Assembly: GCF_021730395.1 (NCBI RefSeq)
Contig: NC_069373.1
Location: 49,566,501-49,630,500 of the forward strand
Reading direction: 5' to 3'
From: Mercenaria mercenaria
Lineage: Eukaryota; Mollusca; Bivalvia; Venerida; Veneridae
DNA length: 64,000 nucleotides
Shown here: one piece after another, positions 50,601-62,535 of the stretch
How the letters are laid out: every line of letters begins with the position of its first letter
Numbering within the stretch: the first letter of the stretch is position 1
The notes under the pieces: generated by a model
The model's database searches: none
The model's input: the letters and a program-made list of their open reading frames with translations, nothing else
Told to the model about the DNA's origin: nothing
Made by a program: the position numbers and the translations under genes

Positions 50601-53600
50601 GCCCATAAGAAAACTACAGCCTCGGTTGTAGGGCTTGCTCATCTGGGTTTCATATTTGGTGTGAAAAGTGCAACGGCGCATTCTGATGAAACAAATCCAA
50701 CTGTTTGTACTTTTCAAAAAAAAATACGAAACTCGTGTGCCCAAGCCTAACCATCGAGGCTGTAGTTTTCGTATGAGCGGGCACTCGTCCTTATTTCGTT
50801 TATTGGTTAAGTATTAACAAAGTTATCATGAAAAAAATATAAATTTTGCACCCCTGCATACCCAAGGTATCGCCACCGTGATTAAAATCGGTTAAAATCT
50901 ACACATTTTGCTAATGGCGCACAGAAAGAGAGCTCGAGATAGAAGGCGTGCGCTCCAGATAATTTAATCTTAAAAATAAAATGCATGTCCAAAACATACC
51001 ACCGTACGTACAGAAACAATCCTATTTTATCATAATTTACAATGATAAGTTTCAACCATCGCCCTTTTTCTTTCAGAATAAATCCGGATCCTCGCATACG
51101 CCATACAGTATGGGGATGTGTTATTGGTGGTCTGTTTCTCTGGATGCCGACTTGTGTTGACCAGTCAGCAATACAAAGGATAGCGTCCATAGAAAAAACC
51201 AAACATGCAAAAATGTATGCGTAGACTTTGATATGGTAATTTCAGAGTAATATGTTCTGTTGTTTCGGTATTCGCTCCTTTCAGTTTTCAATAATTCAAA
51301 TCAAGTTATGTTCACAGTATTCCTATATATTGACATAAATTCTTTGTTTTCAATAATAGAATATGTCTTCTTTCAGTTAACCTATAACTATTTCAAACAA
51401 CTTTTTATTCTATTAATCCGTAGTGCTTCCCTTCTGAATATACCACTGAACATATTCTTCACGTTCATCCTGGCACTCACTGGACTCGTGCTGTATGCCT
51501 ACATCGCTAACAAAGAATGTGATCCACTGGCAAACGAGACGTTGTCAAATCCAAACCAGGTTTTTTTGGGTTTTTTTACAGAATAGAAAGTTAACGAATA
51601 TTATAGTGGACATTCTGTTAATATTGTCCCATGCATGTGGCATTCCTTTCTTTCTTAATTACGAAACATTAAATTGACAACACCCTAGAGAAATTTGATG
51701 GCTTTAGATACAAATGCGGAAATTGGCGTGCGCCAGATTAAAGTGGAGAAGATATGGTTTGTCAATAAAACAAGTAAGAACAAATGCGATTTGACAAGAT
51801 TCTTAGCATAACTTACATACCTGAAATACTTTTTAACTGAAACTGTAAATGTTTCCAATCATATGTTAGATAATCATGTACCGATTCCCCGCTATAGCTC
51901 CCAATAACACGCAGTCAATCAGATGAATTAAATTTCATGGGCAAACACTACTGGATGCACAAACCATTAAACATGGTTTAAAACCAAGTAAAATATCCAT
52001 CAAAATAGGAAAAACTGTTAATTAACCCCATTAATTCTTGCATCACTTTATTTAACAGGTTTCACAATATTAATGGGTTACATGTTAAAATATCATTAAA
52101 ACACCCATTTTTGACCATGAATCATGCCGTTAAAAATTTAAATTTGGTTTGGTAGCTAAAAAAAGTTAATGGCTTTGAAAAAATAATGAAATTCTCTATA
52201 TTTTGAATTTAACAGGATAATTCATGGCCCTTAACTTTGATTAAATGTCCATTAAATGTTAAGGTTCTGTACGATTTCATTTAAGAGTAAAATTAATGGC
52301 CCTTAACAGCAATGTGATGCCCATTAAATCCTACATTCTGTATTTAATGTGATTCGTATATTTTCAGAAGCACAAAAAATAATTTTGTTTTGTTTTTGGC
52401 TTGCACTTGTCCCATTGAATGCTTATTATTCCAGTCCCATATTCTTCAAAAATGGACTTTAATCACAATAAATACATACTACGCACACATCGTCTATAAT
52501 ATAGCATGATGTTATATTTAGTTGCATTAAAGTTATTTCCCCTTGATGCAGTTACGCCATTTTCTTCAAATGTTTGCCAAATTGTGTTCCTACAAAAAAT
52601 CGGATTTATTTCAATGAAAGTCGGATGAAAACATACTAATTTATTTGATAACATCAATCTACATTATTTTGGTAAGGTTAAATGCGTTTTGATGCGTGCC
52701 ACTTTTTCTGTTGTTTTTTTTTTTTTGTTTTGGTTTAATCAGCATTTGTGTAAGAAAGTGGGTGGGATAAGGAATTTACATTATGAAATGTCTTCCGACC
52801 AGTTTAGACTTTCAAATTTTCCAATCCTTGAGTAGAAACTAAGGTTTATAGAGAAGTGAACAGTAGACATGATTGTGAAGATTTACAGTCTGATTTAAAT
52901 TCATTTGGAGTATGGGCAGATCAATGGCTTCTTCGTTTCAATGAATCAAAGAGTGTGGTACGCTTGAATGGGGGAGCTACTTGTGATGCAATCCCTCAAA
53001 CATTTGCTCTTAGCTGTTTAAGTGCATGCATCTGAGCACAAAGTACTGAAGGAGAGCTAAATTTTGATTGCCCATTGTGCGCTGATATTGTCATCAACAT
53101 TTCCTTTTTGAATACACCTGACGCCTAATGTCTGTACCAATAAAAACTTGGTCAGAATGTCTGTCAATATAAAAATGTTGAATAGTTAAAACTACCCACA
53201 TGGTCACTTGATCTATTAAATTGGTACCTGTAAACCCTTCTCAGTACAACACTACAATACAATATCCATTTATTTTCTCATTTCATATGAACATATGACA
53301 GAATGAGGATACAATATGACATATGTTTGTACGAGGCTGTTACATGTGTTTACATTACAAAATAATGAGAGAGAAAAGAAGAATCAAATATTCTTCTAGC
53401 ATTTTACAAAACAGTACATATGTATAGATACTATTACATGTGTAGTAATACGCAGTTTAAATCAATACGGCAAATATCAATATGAAGTTGATTATCTTAA
53501 GATGTCTAATTCTGATGGCAAATTTTCATGGCCCTTAATTTGATATATCATTAAAATATTACGAACTCATTAAAATTGAATCTGACATATTTAATGAGAC

Positions 53601-56600
53601 CATTCATCAATTTTTTATAATTAACGGCCATTACCAGAGTGTTAAAAAAATTAATAGCCCCATTAGTATTTACTAATTAATGTGGAACTAAGGGGTACTT
53701 TTTAATGGCACATTAATGATGTTTGGTTATACCCAGAATGTGTTAATATTAATTCTTTTGTACCACTTCTTACTACCCGTCTTCGGGATATATATATTTC
53801 AGAATGGCATACTAACGTTTCTTCTTGTTCCTCGTTATTTTTATATAAACAATTAAAGCTTGATTTTCAACGTGCTGGTTATTTGAGAATTATACAAAAT
53901 CCTAAAATGAGAAATGCGCTGGCGAAAATAAGGTTAAATTCACATAATTTATTTATCGAAACAGGACGCCATAGAAATATAGAAAGAAATCAAAGGAAAT
54001 GCTGTTTGTGTACTTTAAACGACATCGAAGATGAATATCATTTTATTTTAATTTGTCCATTATATAGCGATTTAAGAAAGACATATATACAAAGATATTT
54101 TTATACAGCTCCCAGTATGTACAAGTTTATTGTTTTACTCAACTCGGATAAAAAGTCAGTGTTAAATAAATTAGCTACATTTTGTACTAAAGGTTTTAAA
54201 CTTAGAAATGATGTACTTAACAATTGAGCATATCTTGTGTATTCCAAGTTAAACACTCTCATACATTGCATGTACGTTTTTGTTTACCTACATGTTCTTT
54301 TTTAAATATTCCATATATAGTCTGTAAAACTGTAAATGTAATTATATATTGTAAATGTATATTGTGATCATCATTTATGACGATGAGCTGTAAATGCTTA
54401 AGTCGAAATAAAGTTTCTGTTCTGTTCTGTTCTGTTCACATTAATTTCATGCCAATTAAAAATTTTCATGGAGTTTTAAGGAGCCAATTAACTTATTCTA
54501 ATGGTTTATTTTAAGCAGCTTTTCATGGCCGTCAAAGTCATTTTAACAAGGTATATTTTACCAGGGTTTTAATATACTTATTTCATGGCTTTTTAATATA
54601 CTAGTATGGCATTAAAACTATGGTCATGAAAATCCCATTAAATAGTAAGAAGTAATGGGTGAATTTTAATGGTGACCTGTTAAAACTCTGTTAAAAACGT
54701 TTGAAAAAATAAGGCCAATTTCATGACCCTTTTAATGGCATGTGCATCCAGCGCTTGGGGTTGCCCAAAAATATCTTTAGTTAATTTTGAATTGAAGAAC
54801 GAATTCAGTTAGATAATTAATGCGTATATTTGATATGTAAAACGTTGGTAAAGGCAATGCAGGATAACTATTTTGACTGCTAATGCTCAAACTATATACA
54901 GTTATGTCGATGCTACAGATCTTACGTAAATCTGAATTCTAAATGCTTCTACAGGACTTTTTTCGTAACATTTTTGTGATAAATTATTTCGTTTTTGCAT
55001 TAGGTGCGATACGGTGCTGAGAGGAACCTTACTAACAAAAAACAACATCCTCTTGAAAAGCATGCATGAAATAAAAAATGATTCCATTTGTTTGAATACT
55101 CTTGTCCATTTCATAGTTAAAGAATGCTATTTGTACTTTATCAGATGTGCGCTAAATGATAAATGTATCTAGTATATTTTTGTATAAGGTTTTATTTGCG
55201 GACAATGCCTCTAAGGTTTAAATGAGAACTTATTGCAAAAGGCCAATTATAGGACACAATGAATTTTTGTATTAAAAACATCTTGTCTTTGCATTTTCGT
55301 GTTGACAACATCATTTTAAGGAAGTGGGTCTTAGAGAGAAATAGAAGTGTAAGGAAATAGAAGTGTAAGCTTGAGCGGTTATACTGGTCATGTTTAAATT
55401 CTAGTTGCTGATATATTTTGTCAAGAATGCGTTACATGATGTGCCAGGACTGGCTGGGCTATTTCTGGCGGCTGTTTTCAGTGGAACATTAAGGTAAAAT
55501 ATCTTCTTTTTTTTCGTATTAATGTTTATGTTTGCATAAACGCATGTTTTTTAAGGTAATTATCAACAAATGTAATAGGAATGACGCATAATAGATATCA
55601 TGTGCCCATCTTTCAAATCAATAATTGAGCCGCACCATGAGAAAACCAACATGATCCGTTTGTGACCAGCATGGAGCCTGCCCAGACTGCGCGGACAGTA
55701 TGGTCAGAATCCATGCTGTTCGCTTTCAAAGCTTATATTGTAATTAGAGAAACAGTTAGCGAACAGCATGGATTGTGACCAGACTGCACAGATGCGCGGC
55801 TGGTCTGGATCCATGCTGGTCGCAATCGCGCTGTGTAGGTTTTCCCATGGCGCGGCTGTCATTTTAACTCTAAGTATCTAATGTAGAAAATCCTCATTCA
55901 AGTTATTTTCCTTTTCTGAATGAAGAATGTTGAGCTCCATCCGTAAGAAACAGCCGTTTTGCTACAGTGTTATAAACCTATTTCTAAATACTTTTTAAAA
56001 AAGTAGATGTATGTCATTATTGTATGCATTCTTATTTTATTTTAGTTCCTTGTCTTCGGGTATAAGCTCATTGGCTACAAATGTTCTTCAAGATGTCCTG
56101 GCTGGGTGGTTGAAGAACATGTTGCCAATTAGAAAGGCTCTCGTTGTAAAACTGTTAGGTATAAAAGCAAATACTTTCAAGTTGATACATCCAAGCTTAC
56201 ACCCCATATACATGTATATGATTTGCAATGTATATGCCTATTAATATGCTAGTGTACTTTCTATATAATCAAATAGTTTGAAATGAACTTAATGTTTTTA
56301 CTTTTAATGTGTTGATATATTTATGTTAAATTATCGTTCAGAATTAAGTCTCACAAACTCTGTAAAATGTCTTTCGGGCTTAAATTCAGACGTCCTCATT
56401 CATATTACTGAGAAAAAATATGAAGTTAAAAACTAAACATATTTTTGTTCAATTTTCGAGTGTTGGTGTTAGGTGCATTGGTTGTCACACTGGCTTACCT
56501 GCTTCAATACTTGACAGGACCGGTGATGCAGGTAATTATATGATGCTCAATGTTATATTGTTAGTTGTTTAATTAAAGCCCACATTTAAACTGTATAAGC

Positions 56601-59600
56601 ATATTGGTTTTGTGATTTCTGCAGGAACTCTTTCTTTTATCATGTAGATATAATGGACAATAGTGTACATCCTTTAGTTACATTTTATATAAGTTTTACT
56701 CATTTGATATATACTCATTCATATCCTATTTAACATCTAGCCTTCTGCTGGCAAATTATTCTGCCTTTGCGACCAGTGCAGTCTGATCATGGTCTGCACT
56801 GTTCGCTATTCGGTCAGTAAATTTTCAATGAACATCCCTTCGAATAATAAATGGCAATGCTTAAATTTAATGACTGACCAGTCCGTTTTAGAAATATAGC
56901 AGGCTGATGGTTAATATTAATTATTACAGATGTGTAACACGGCTATTGGCGCTGCTGGCGGTCCAGGTTTTGGTATATTTTTCCTGGGTTCTGTTTTTCC
57001 ACAGGCTAACAAAAAAGTAAAAAGTTTGATTGTTATTTTTGTATTTAAAATTCATCTATGAATAGCTGCTATGCTATCTGTTAACAGTGAAATCAATTTT
57101 GTAATCGTGAAAAAATAGGACATCGGGCACTTTTCTTTAATTATAAGTAATAAACTTCCTTCTAAAAACTAATTATTGAATGAGTAATGCGCCAATGTTT
57201 TGAATATATAATCATCTTTCAAATTCATATGCTTATGAAGGAAACTAGGAAATCAAAGTATTCGATAGCATTATACTAGTGTTTTTTTCTTTGATAATAG
57301 GGGGCTCTTGCAGGGGGTATCGTTGGTATTGCTATTAATATGTGGATTGCACTTGGCTCTTTACTATATGGCACGAAAGCTCCATTGTCGAAGCCAGTCA
57401 CCACATCTGGATGCATCCAAAACGAAACGGGCTTACCTGAGCTGAATTTAGCACTGCCAACTAGAAGTAATTACAATTCAACATTTGATTTATCATTTGA
57501 TCGTTATTTGAATGGGACTACAACAATGGGAACTCTACAGTAAGTATTAATTATAAACTGCATTTAAATATTCGTTTATAAGCTGATGCTACAGATCTGT
57601 ATTAAAAGGCTTGAACACATGCGTTTATTACAAATGTATTTGCAGTCCTCAAACTGTCTTTAGACGCAAATCTATATAAAACAAATGCTCCGTAGACATG
57701 GCAAAATAAATTGGACTTTTTAAATATATTTACAACGTAAATCCCGGTTCAGACACTGGTGATTTCTGAGATGCTCTTCGAGTATCTCCAACGCAAGAGA
57801 CTAGTACTGGTTCTTCCCAGGAAACACGGCTTCGCGGGTGTTGGTGCTCGATGCTACGTTAAAAGAACCAGACAAGCGTTATCAGAGGAGACATACATTC
57901 ATCAATATTTGAGCCGCGTCATGAGAAAACCAACATACCGGTAGTGGCTTTGCGACCAGCATGGATCCAGACCGCGCAGGCTGGTCTGGATCCATGCTGG
58001 TCGCAAAGCCACTATGTTGGTTTTCTCATGACGCGGCTGGCTCATTTACTTGTTCATTTTAGCCGCAGCTAAAACATGCCTGGATATTTCATGGGAGAAA
58101 GTACAAAAAGACCAGTTAATGTGTTGAATTTAGGGTCAGATATCATTTCATTAATACAAAATTACTTTTCGCCATATATACAGAAAGCGAGTCATTTCTT
58201 GCAGGTATAAATTCTTCCTATGTATATTTAAGAAATAATAAGTTCCCAAACGTGGTTTATCGTAGAATAACCAGTAGAATAACCAGAGTTTTGAGTTCTT
58301 ATGCGTAAGAATATATCACGAAGGGCGTAGGCCTGAGTGATATATTGTTTCGCATAAGAACGAAAAACTCTGGTTGTTCTACGATAAATCACACTTTGGA
58401 ACTTATTATTTCGATTCTAACACGACATACTGGTATCAAGTGTTATAAAAAAGGTTACTACTTTTTACGATGTGCTACACACCTGGATCGGATGACGTCA
58501 TTGCACGCGAGTGGTTTATTGCAGAATAACCCGAGATAGATTTTGCTCTACATGTATACATGTAGGTTATTTGCTGGTTGTGTTAGAATAAGTAATAGAA
58601 AGAGCATTGAAACTCGAGGGTAAACGATTTGTACGAGGGGGCTTAGCCCCCGAGTAAAAATCGTTTACCCGAGAGTTCTAATGTTCTTTCTGTTTTGTAT
58701 CATAGCCATCCATATATGGTAGTTGTAGGCGTTCCACATTGCCATATACAGCAGTTCAAGTGAGTACTTAAAATCATTGCTTTACAAATGTGTAAAGCCC
58801 AAGTAAAATAAACTTGTATCATAGCTCGGCGTTTTTTCTTAACAAATTTGTTGCAGGTAAATCGTATACACTGAGTGCAGGGTGCGGTAACTAAAAGTGT
58901 GCAGGTATTAAATACCCCACGCTAGTTACCGCACTGTTGGATATCGCTGTCTGCTGTTCCGAGAGCAGAAAATCAATAAAATACACTTCGCTGTCTACTG
59001 TTCCAGACACGCTGGCATACTTTCCTATCCAACAGTGCGGTAACTAGCGTGCGGGTATTAAATACCTGCACACTTTTAGTTACCGCACCCTGTACTCAGT
59101 GTATACGATTTACATGCACGAAATTTGTTAAGAAAAACACCGAGCTATGATACAGTTTATATTACAAACTTTAATTTGCACTGATCGTACGTATAGGAAA
59201 GTCACCGTTAAATTTTCTATATTTATATATTGATTTTGGTACAATAACAAAAATAAAGAATTTTATAACTGAATTAAAATAAGATCATGAAATATTCATA
59301 TATAAAAGGCTCTGGTGGTCATATTTTTATATAGCTTTGTATTGGGTTTATTTTTTTAACATAACTTTAAGAATTCTACGGTGCTAGGGTGAACGAAGGT
59401 CGACGTATTTCCTCTCAGGAATGCACTTCGTTATACCAAGTTTGCTTTTATTTTGCGTATATGTTTTCTTTACTTCAAATGGATGTAAAGGGGGTCTCCG
59501 TGGATGAGTGGTTAAGGTCGCTGACTTCAAATTTCTTTCCCCTCGCCGATGCAGGTTCGAACGTCACTCGGAGCGTTGAATAGTTACGGAAGGTTGGTGG

Positions 59601-62399
59601 TTATAATGCACGGAGAGGGACATAGGGTCTTCCTGCACCATTAAACTGGAAAGTCGCCGTTATGACGAATAATTGTGTCTGCGCGACGTTAAAGCAAACA
59701 AAACAAACAACCAAAAAATAATATCCGATATTTAAAATTTTATACAATTTTGATTTGGCAAAATAATGAAATAAGTTGCCCAGATATCAGTGAGAATTTT
59801 GCTATATTTGCATACAAAATACATGTATTTAAAATGCATCTATTTGTTACTTACTTATTTTTTGTATGCTGAAGCTGGTTTGATATAAACTATGTTTCAT
59901 TGCTTTAGATTACGAATACAAATGATGTATCGAGTGCTTTCATGCGGGTGATTGTCTTCGTATTATGAGAAAAATGCTTTCATGAGGGTTATTGTCTTCG
60001 TATTATGAGAAAAATGCTTTCATGCGGGTTATTGTCTTCGTATAACGAATGCAAATGATGTATCGAATGCTTTCATGCGGGTGATTGTCTTCGTATTATG
60101 AGAAAAATGCTTTCATGCGGGTTATTGTCTTCGTATAACGAATGCAAATGATGTATCGAATGCTTTCATGCGGGTGATTGTCTTCGTATTATGAGAAAAA
60201 TGCTTTCATGCGGGTTATTGTCTTCGTATAACGAATGCAAATGATGTATCGAATGCTTTCATGTGGGCGATGGCCTTCATATTATGAGAAAAAATGCTTT
60301 CATGACATATTATGAGAAAAATGCTTTCATGCGGGTGATTGCTTTCATATTATAAGAAAAATGCTTTCATGCGGGTGATTGCTTTCATATTATAAGAAAA
60401 ATGCTTTCATGCGGGTGATTGTCTTCAAATGGAAATGTTCCGAATGTATTGGCAATATCTTTTCTGGATTGCAGTTATCAACAAAGAACGGATGACAATC
60501 ACATCTTTATATATGATGTGTCCTACGTGTGGTTCGGATTAATAGGATTTCTGATCGCAGTTATCGTCGGCTTGATTGTCAGTTTTATTACAGGTAAGGT
60601 CCATCATATCAGAACACTTACCGGTATCTGATTTCTTTCATTCTCTCCGTATAAGAACAGCATACATTGTCAAAGCGTTGTCCGTCCGTCTGTCCGTCGT
60701 CCAATATTCAGCCATTTCGTCCGTCATATCTAGAATATGGTATGAATTACTCAATGAAAATTGGAAAAAAGTGTTGATCGCTGCGTGGAATCTCAGTTAA
60801 ATTGCTTCCGGCATATGCAAGAAATGACGTCTGTAAATGTCTCTGGTGAATTCGTTCTCTTCGGAATATGGTATTGTCATCAAATTTTGTATAATGTAGC
60901 TTTCCTAAAGACCAAGTTATATTTTAGTCACTTAAGTCAGTTTCCACAGATTACTTTAGTGCTCATTTACTTTTGTTAGGAAAAGCTTATGTGGTTGCAA
61001 AGGCTGAGTTGCATTTGTACTGCTTTGGTAAAGAAACAGGTTACGTCCACAGGTGGCAGTAACGTAGCTAGGATATAGTATGGGTTCATGGGCCATATAC
61101 ACTTAAATATATTACAGTTATAATGTATAATTTTTAGAAAATAAATGCCAAAAAGTCATTTTGAATTTTTTTTTGCCCCTGTGACAATGAGCCGTTAGAA
61201 AGTTGTTTATGAGCATTTTGACATGTGCATTTTTTTGTTTCTATCAATGAGGCATGTGGATTTTTGTTCACAAGTTACTTGCGTGAAGATTTAGTCAAGG
61301 TCACGGGCTTTTTTACCCGAAGAAATTAGGTTCAAAGACCATATTGAAATGAGATATTGAGAAAATCCGCTGTGAAAATACATTTTAGGTGACAGTTTTT
61401 ATATTCGATTGTACTGCCTTATGGACAGCTGTAAGGCTTCCTACGCCATCAAAGACTTTAGGGTATTTTCTGAGTTCTCCATCTGGACCATTGTTAAAAA
61501 GAGCGGAGAACACAGCTGTTTTACTTCACATACGTTTTGATGGATATGCTTATCTGTAAAAAGATCCTTTGGAAGCAAAGAATGCAACCAAGAAGAAGAT
61601 TGCAGACTCGGTTTGATTGAGTCTGTTCATGAGATGTAATGAAATGTGCAACACTTCTCACACCCCTAGCACCGATTTAAGCGGAACCAGAAAATATAAC
61701 AACACTGAATCCAAGTACTTGAAGACTTTGTACAACCGCCACAAGGCACTTAAAGATTGCTGTTGTGAAAGTTAATAAAATCTGTAAAAAGATTCTTTGG
61801 AAGCAAAGAATGCAACCAAAAAGAATAATAGCAGACTCGGTTTGACTGAGTCTGCTCATGAGAGGTAATGAAATGTTCAACACCTCTCACGCCTCATAGC
61901 ACCGGCTTAAGTGAAACTCTATTAAACAAATGTTGAATGGACTCCATGATCCCAAAGGACCAAAAATTTAACAAAACTGAACTCAAGTATGGGGAGACTT
62001 TTTACAGCCGCCACACGGCACTTAAAGTTTGCTGTTGTGATAGTTTTTAATAAAATCATGGAGTTTCCGTGTAAGTTTCAGAATATTCTTTGTTGAATCA
62101 GTAATCCCGTTTGATATGTTATTAATCATATGTACTTGAATTGAAATATAGTTTCTGTCATTTGCTAGTCTGTTTTTGGAATGATATTACATGATTTAAT
62201 TACTATTTGAATACCAGGTAAAGATAAAGAACATCCGACGGAACCGATATACATCCTTCCTTTTCTACACCGTGTATGGACATTTGACGAGTCATCTGCG
62301 CTTGGAAACCCAAGAACTGAAAATCGTTTTGCACTTATTGATAAAGAAATAGAATTGGTCAATATCAAGGAAACGAGTTCTCTAGAACCAGTCGAATGA
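41345..62399 (+). CDS. SLC5A8-like: SLC5 sodium-coupled solute transporter, 15 exons, in-frame TGA at codon 45
   Basis: SLC5 members of this branch carry monocarboxylates, vitamins or iodide into cells with Na+ at the plasma membrane. Exons: 41345-41680, 44439-44507, 45288-45339, 45965-46032, 46572-46652, 47905-47978, 51077-51214, 51424-51559, 55405-55493, 56046-56158, 56461-56531, 56930-57016, 57301-57539, 60475-60593, 62218-62399. All phases agree; the length is 617 codons plus stop, against ~610 for human SMCT1. Family landmarks include LTSAYE, GGMRTVVWTD, DQSAIQR, a GTLSSLSSGISSLA Na+-site helix split across two exons, and GGPGFGIFFLG. The final helix GFLIAVIVGLIVSFITG is followed by a tail ending SLEPVE. 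Codon 45 (41477-41479) is TGA, between GN and QIHLVPVALS, where relatives have Arg. This is one CpG transition from CGA. It may be a null allele, a young pseudogene or an assembly error. The substrate cannot be told from sequence. Confidence 0.88.
41702..41910. mobile_element. Foldback element, family A
   Basis: It begins 22 bp after SLC5 exon 1. The right end is shortened after GGTCGCAAAGCCA. Confidence 0.75.
43255..43410 (-). repeat. Possible tRNA-derived SINE remnant
   Basis: The minus strand reads GCGATATAGGGAGAGCGC .. AGTTTGATTCCCGGGCGAGG, an A-box/B-box arrangement. It is strongly diverged. Confidence 0.35.
44081..44287 (+). mobile_element. MITE family B, well-preserved copy
   Basis: Ends TTTAACCTTTAGCCTGCTGG and CAGCAGGTTAAAGGTTAAA are inverted repeats. 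The core is CCATGATCAGC .. GCTGATCATGGTCTGCACTG. Confidence 0.7.
45025..45263. mobile_element. Foldback element, family A
   Basis: Nearly perfect ~239-bp palindrome. It ends 24 bp before the SLC5 exon at 45288, leaving little room for a branch point between element and exon. Confidence 0.8.
45502..45745 (+). repeat. tRNA-Ser-like SINE (family 2)
   Basis: The head GCCTCCGTGGCTGTGTGGTT, then AAGGTCGCTGACGTCAAATC, resembles a type II (Ser/Leu) tRNA. The body ends in an A-rich tail. Confidence 0.65.
46050..46244 (+). mobile_element. MITE family B
   Basis: Ends CCTTTAGCCTACTGACGG and TAGCAGGGTAAGGGTTAA. It starts ~18 bp after the SLC5 exon ending at 46032. Confidence 0.6.
46838..47650. mobile_element. 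Relative of the AACAAGAG-ended element, without satellite
   Basis: It begins AACAAGAGGTCC .. CATATACGCCCGTCACTGC, as at 26813. The interior has repeated CCATAACTC..GG and TATGCCCATTAAT blocks. The right end is not clear. Confidence 0.5.
47991..48226. mobile_element. Foldback element, family A
   Basis: It begins 12 bp after the SLC5 exon ending at 47978, directly after the donor GTATATATT. Confidence 0.8.
48338..48855 (+). repeat. ~81-bp tandem array with internal ~26-bp doubling
   Basis: Six to seven copies of GGTTATTTTGACATAAAACG (twice per unit), then CTCGAACACGTACATAAAAA and TCATTTAAAG. It lies in an SLC5 intron with no link to an exon edge. Confidence 0.8.
48860..49061. mobile_element. 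Short MITE with GACCTGGCGGGGCGG ends
   Basis: GACCTGGCGGGGCGG at 48860 is inverted as CCGCCCCGCCAGGTC at 49047-49061. The interior is AT-rich and noncoding. Confidence 0.6.
50027..50255 (+). repeat. tRNA-Ser-like SINE (family 2), best-preserved body
   Basis: GATGTGGGTTTGAGCCTCAC (B box), GAGGAAGCCATCCAGCTGGT, GGAAATAATGC-type core and GTGTCGGCGCGACGTTAAAC, ending in (AAAAT)n. Confidence 0.7.
50497..50881. mobile_element. MITE with ~100-bp inverted ends
   Basis: CACGGTTGCGATACCTTGGG .. TATGCAGGGGTGCAAAATTT is inverted at the right end (AAATTTTGCACCCCTGCATA .. CGCCACCGTG). Flanking TTAA is seen on both sides. Confidence 0.7.
52840..52985 (+). mobile_element. LINE reverse-transcriptase fragment
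   Basis: One frame reads RHDCEDLQSDLNSFGVWADQ, then WLLRFNESKS, the DLxxLxxWxxxWxLxFNxxKS block of jockey/CR1-type reverse transcriptases. It is a short, decayed piece. Confidence 0.6.
53765..54437 (+). mobile_element. LINE 3' end with (TTCTG)n tail
   Basis: The ORF from 53883 (MRNALAKIRLNSHNLFIETG .. CCLCTLNDIEDEYHFILICP) ends in a stop at 54227, followed by an AATAAA and a (TTCTG)n tail at 54413-54437. It is the same family as 16256-17040 and its tail is intact. Confidence 0.75.
55624..55858. mobile_element. Foldback element, family A, diverged
   Basis: GAGCCGCACCATGAGAAAAC to CCCATGGCGCGGCTG, with several differences between arms, so probably older than the copies at 45025 and 47991. Confidence 0.7.
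56738..56913 (+). mobile_element. MITE family B
   Basis: CTAGCCTTCTGCTGGC to AGCAGGCTGATGGTTAA. It ends ~16 bp before the SLC5 exon at 56930. Confidence 0.6.
57301..57539 (+). CDS. SLC5A8-like: SLC5 exon 13: membrane helix and extracellular loop
   Basis: It encodes GALAGGIVGIAINMWIALGS, then an extracellular loop with a Cys (SGCIQNETG) and several NxS/T sites, as in the SMCT GCNSTYNET loop. The donor is CTACA|GTAAGT. Confidence 0.85.
57909..58045. mobile_element. Foldback element, family A, centre deleted
   Basis: Only the outer arms remain (137 bp): GAGCCGCGTCATGAGAAAAC to GTTTTCTCATGACGCGGCTG. Confidence 0.75.
58237..58410. mobile_element. Small palindromic element
   Basis: AATAAGTTCCCAAACGTGGT .. 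AGAATAACCAGAG is inverted as CTCTGGTTGTTCTACG .. CACTTTGGAACTTATTA. A half-copy lies at about 1995-2065. Confidence 0.6.
58594..58692. mobile_element. ~100-bp perfect-type hairpin element
   Basis: AACTCGAGGGTAAACGATTT .. GGGGGCTTAGCCCCC .. AATCGTTTACCCGAGAGTT forms an almost uninterrupted hairpin. Confidence 0.6.
58810..59159. mobile_element. Foldback MITE with ~130-bp arms
   Basis: AAACTTGTATCATAGCTCGG .. GGTGCGGTAACTAAAAGTGT is inverted at the right (ACACTTTTAGTTACCGCACC .. CCGAGCTATGATACAGTTT). The centre holds CGCTGTCTGCTGTTCC and a near copy of it. Confidence 0.7.
59490..59708 (+). repeat. tRNA-Ser-like SINE (family 2)
   Basis: GGGGTCTCCGTGGATGAGTG, then GTTAAGGTCGCTGACTTCAA, reads like the 5' half of tRNA-Ser. 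The B box is GCAGGTTCGAACGTC. It has an AACA-rich tail. Confidence 0.7.
59930..60430 (+). repeat. ~46/91-bp nested tandem array
   Basis: The unit GCTTTCATGCGGGTGATTGT, then CTTCGTATTATGAGAAAAAT, alternates with a variant adding AACGAATGCAAATGATGTAT. About ten half-units lie just upstream of the SLC5 exon at 60475. Confidence 0.75.
61555..62060 (+). repeat. Two tandem copies of a ~235-bp repeat
   Basis: CTGTAAAAAGATCCTTTGGA, AGCAAAGAATGCAACCAA and GCAGACTCGGTTTGA recur ~235 bp apart. Diverged relatives appear at 5500-5590, 6740-6960, 12465-12650 and 49370-49420. Confidence 0.65.
62218..62399 (+). CDS. SLC5A8-like: SLC5 terminal exon: cytosolic tail
   Basis: It joins in phase (G|GT) after FITG and encodes GKDKEHPTEPIYILPFLHRV, then a charged tail ending SLEPVE and TGA. 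The basic-acidic composition fits the C-terminal tail of SMCT/SMVT-type transporters. Confidence 0.8.
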
Positions 62400-62535
62400 A
62401 CGACATAGAAACTAAAAGTGAACAAATAACATAACTGATTACGTAATACATACCGTATACTGAAAGCAGTTCAAATTTAATTTCATTCCAACCCTTCAAG
62501 TTATTTGCACTTGCTATGGTCATTATTAAAAGATA

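Larger units (their letters stand above)
51938..54767. mobile_element. Long MITE-like element full of TTAATGG motifs, with LINE insertions
   Basis: Ends TGGGCAAACAC..CTGGATGCACA and TGTGCATCCAGCG..TTGCCCA are inverted. The interior carries dozens of TTAATGG/CCATTAA motifs. LINE pieces sit inside, at about 52840-52985 and 53765-54437. Confidence 0.6.

Noticed and set aside
54902-55114. 70-codon minus-strand ORF
   Set aside because: No splice sites in register, no family similarity, and AT-rich chance composition within an SLC5 intron.
59930-60430. Regular spaced repeats reminiscent of a CRISPR array
   Set aside because: The units are contiguous and nested with no unique spacers, inside an animal intron.
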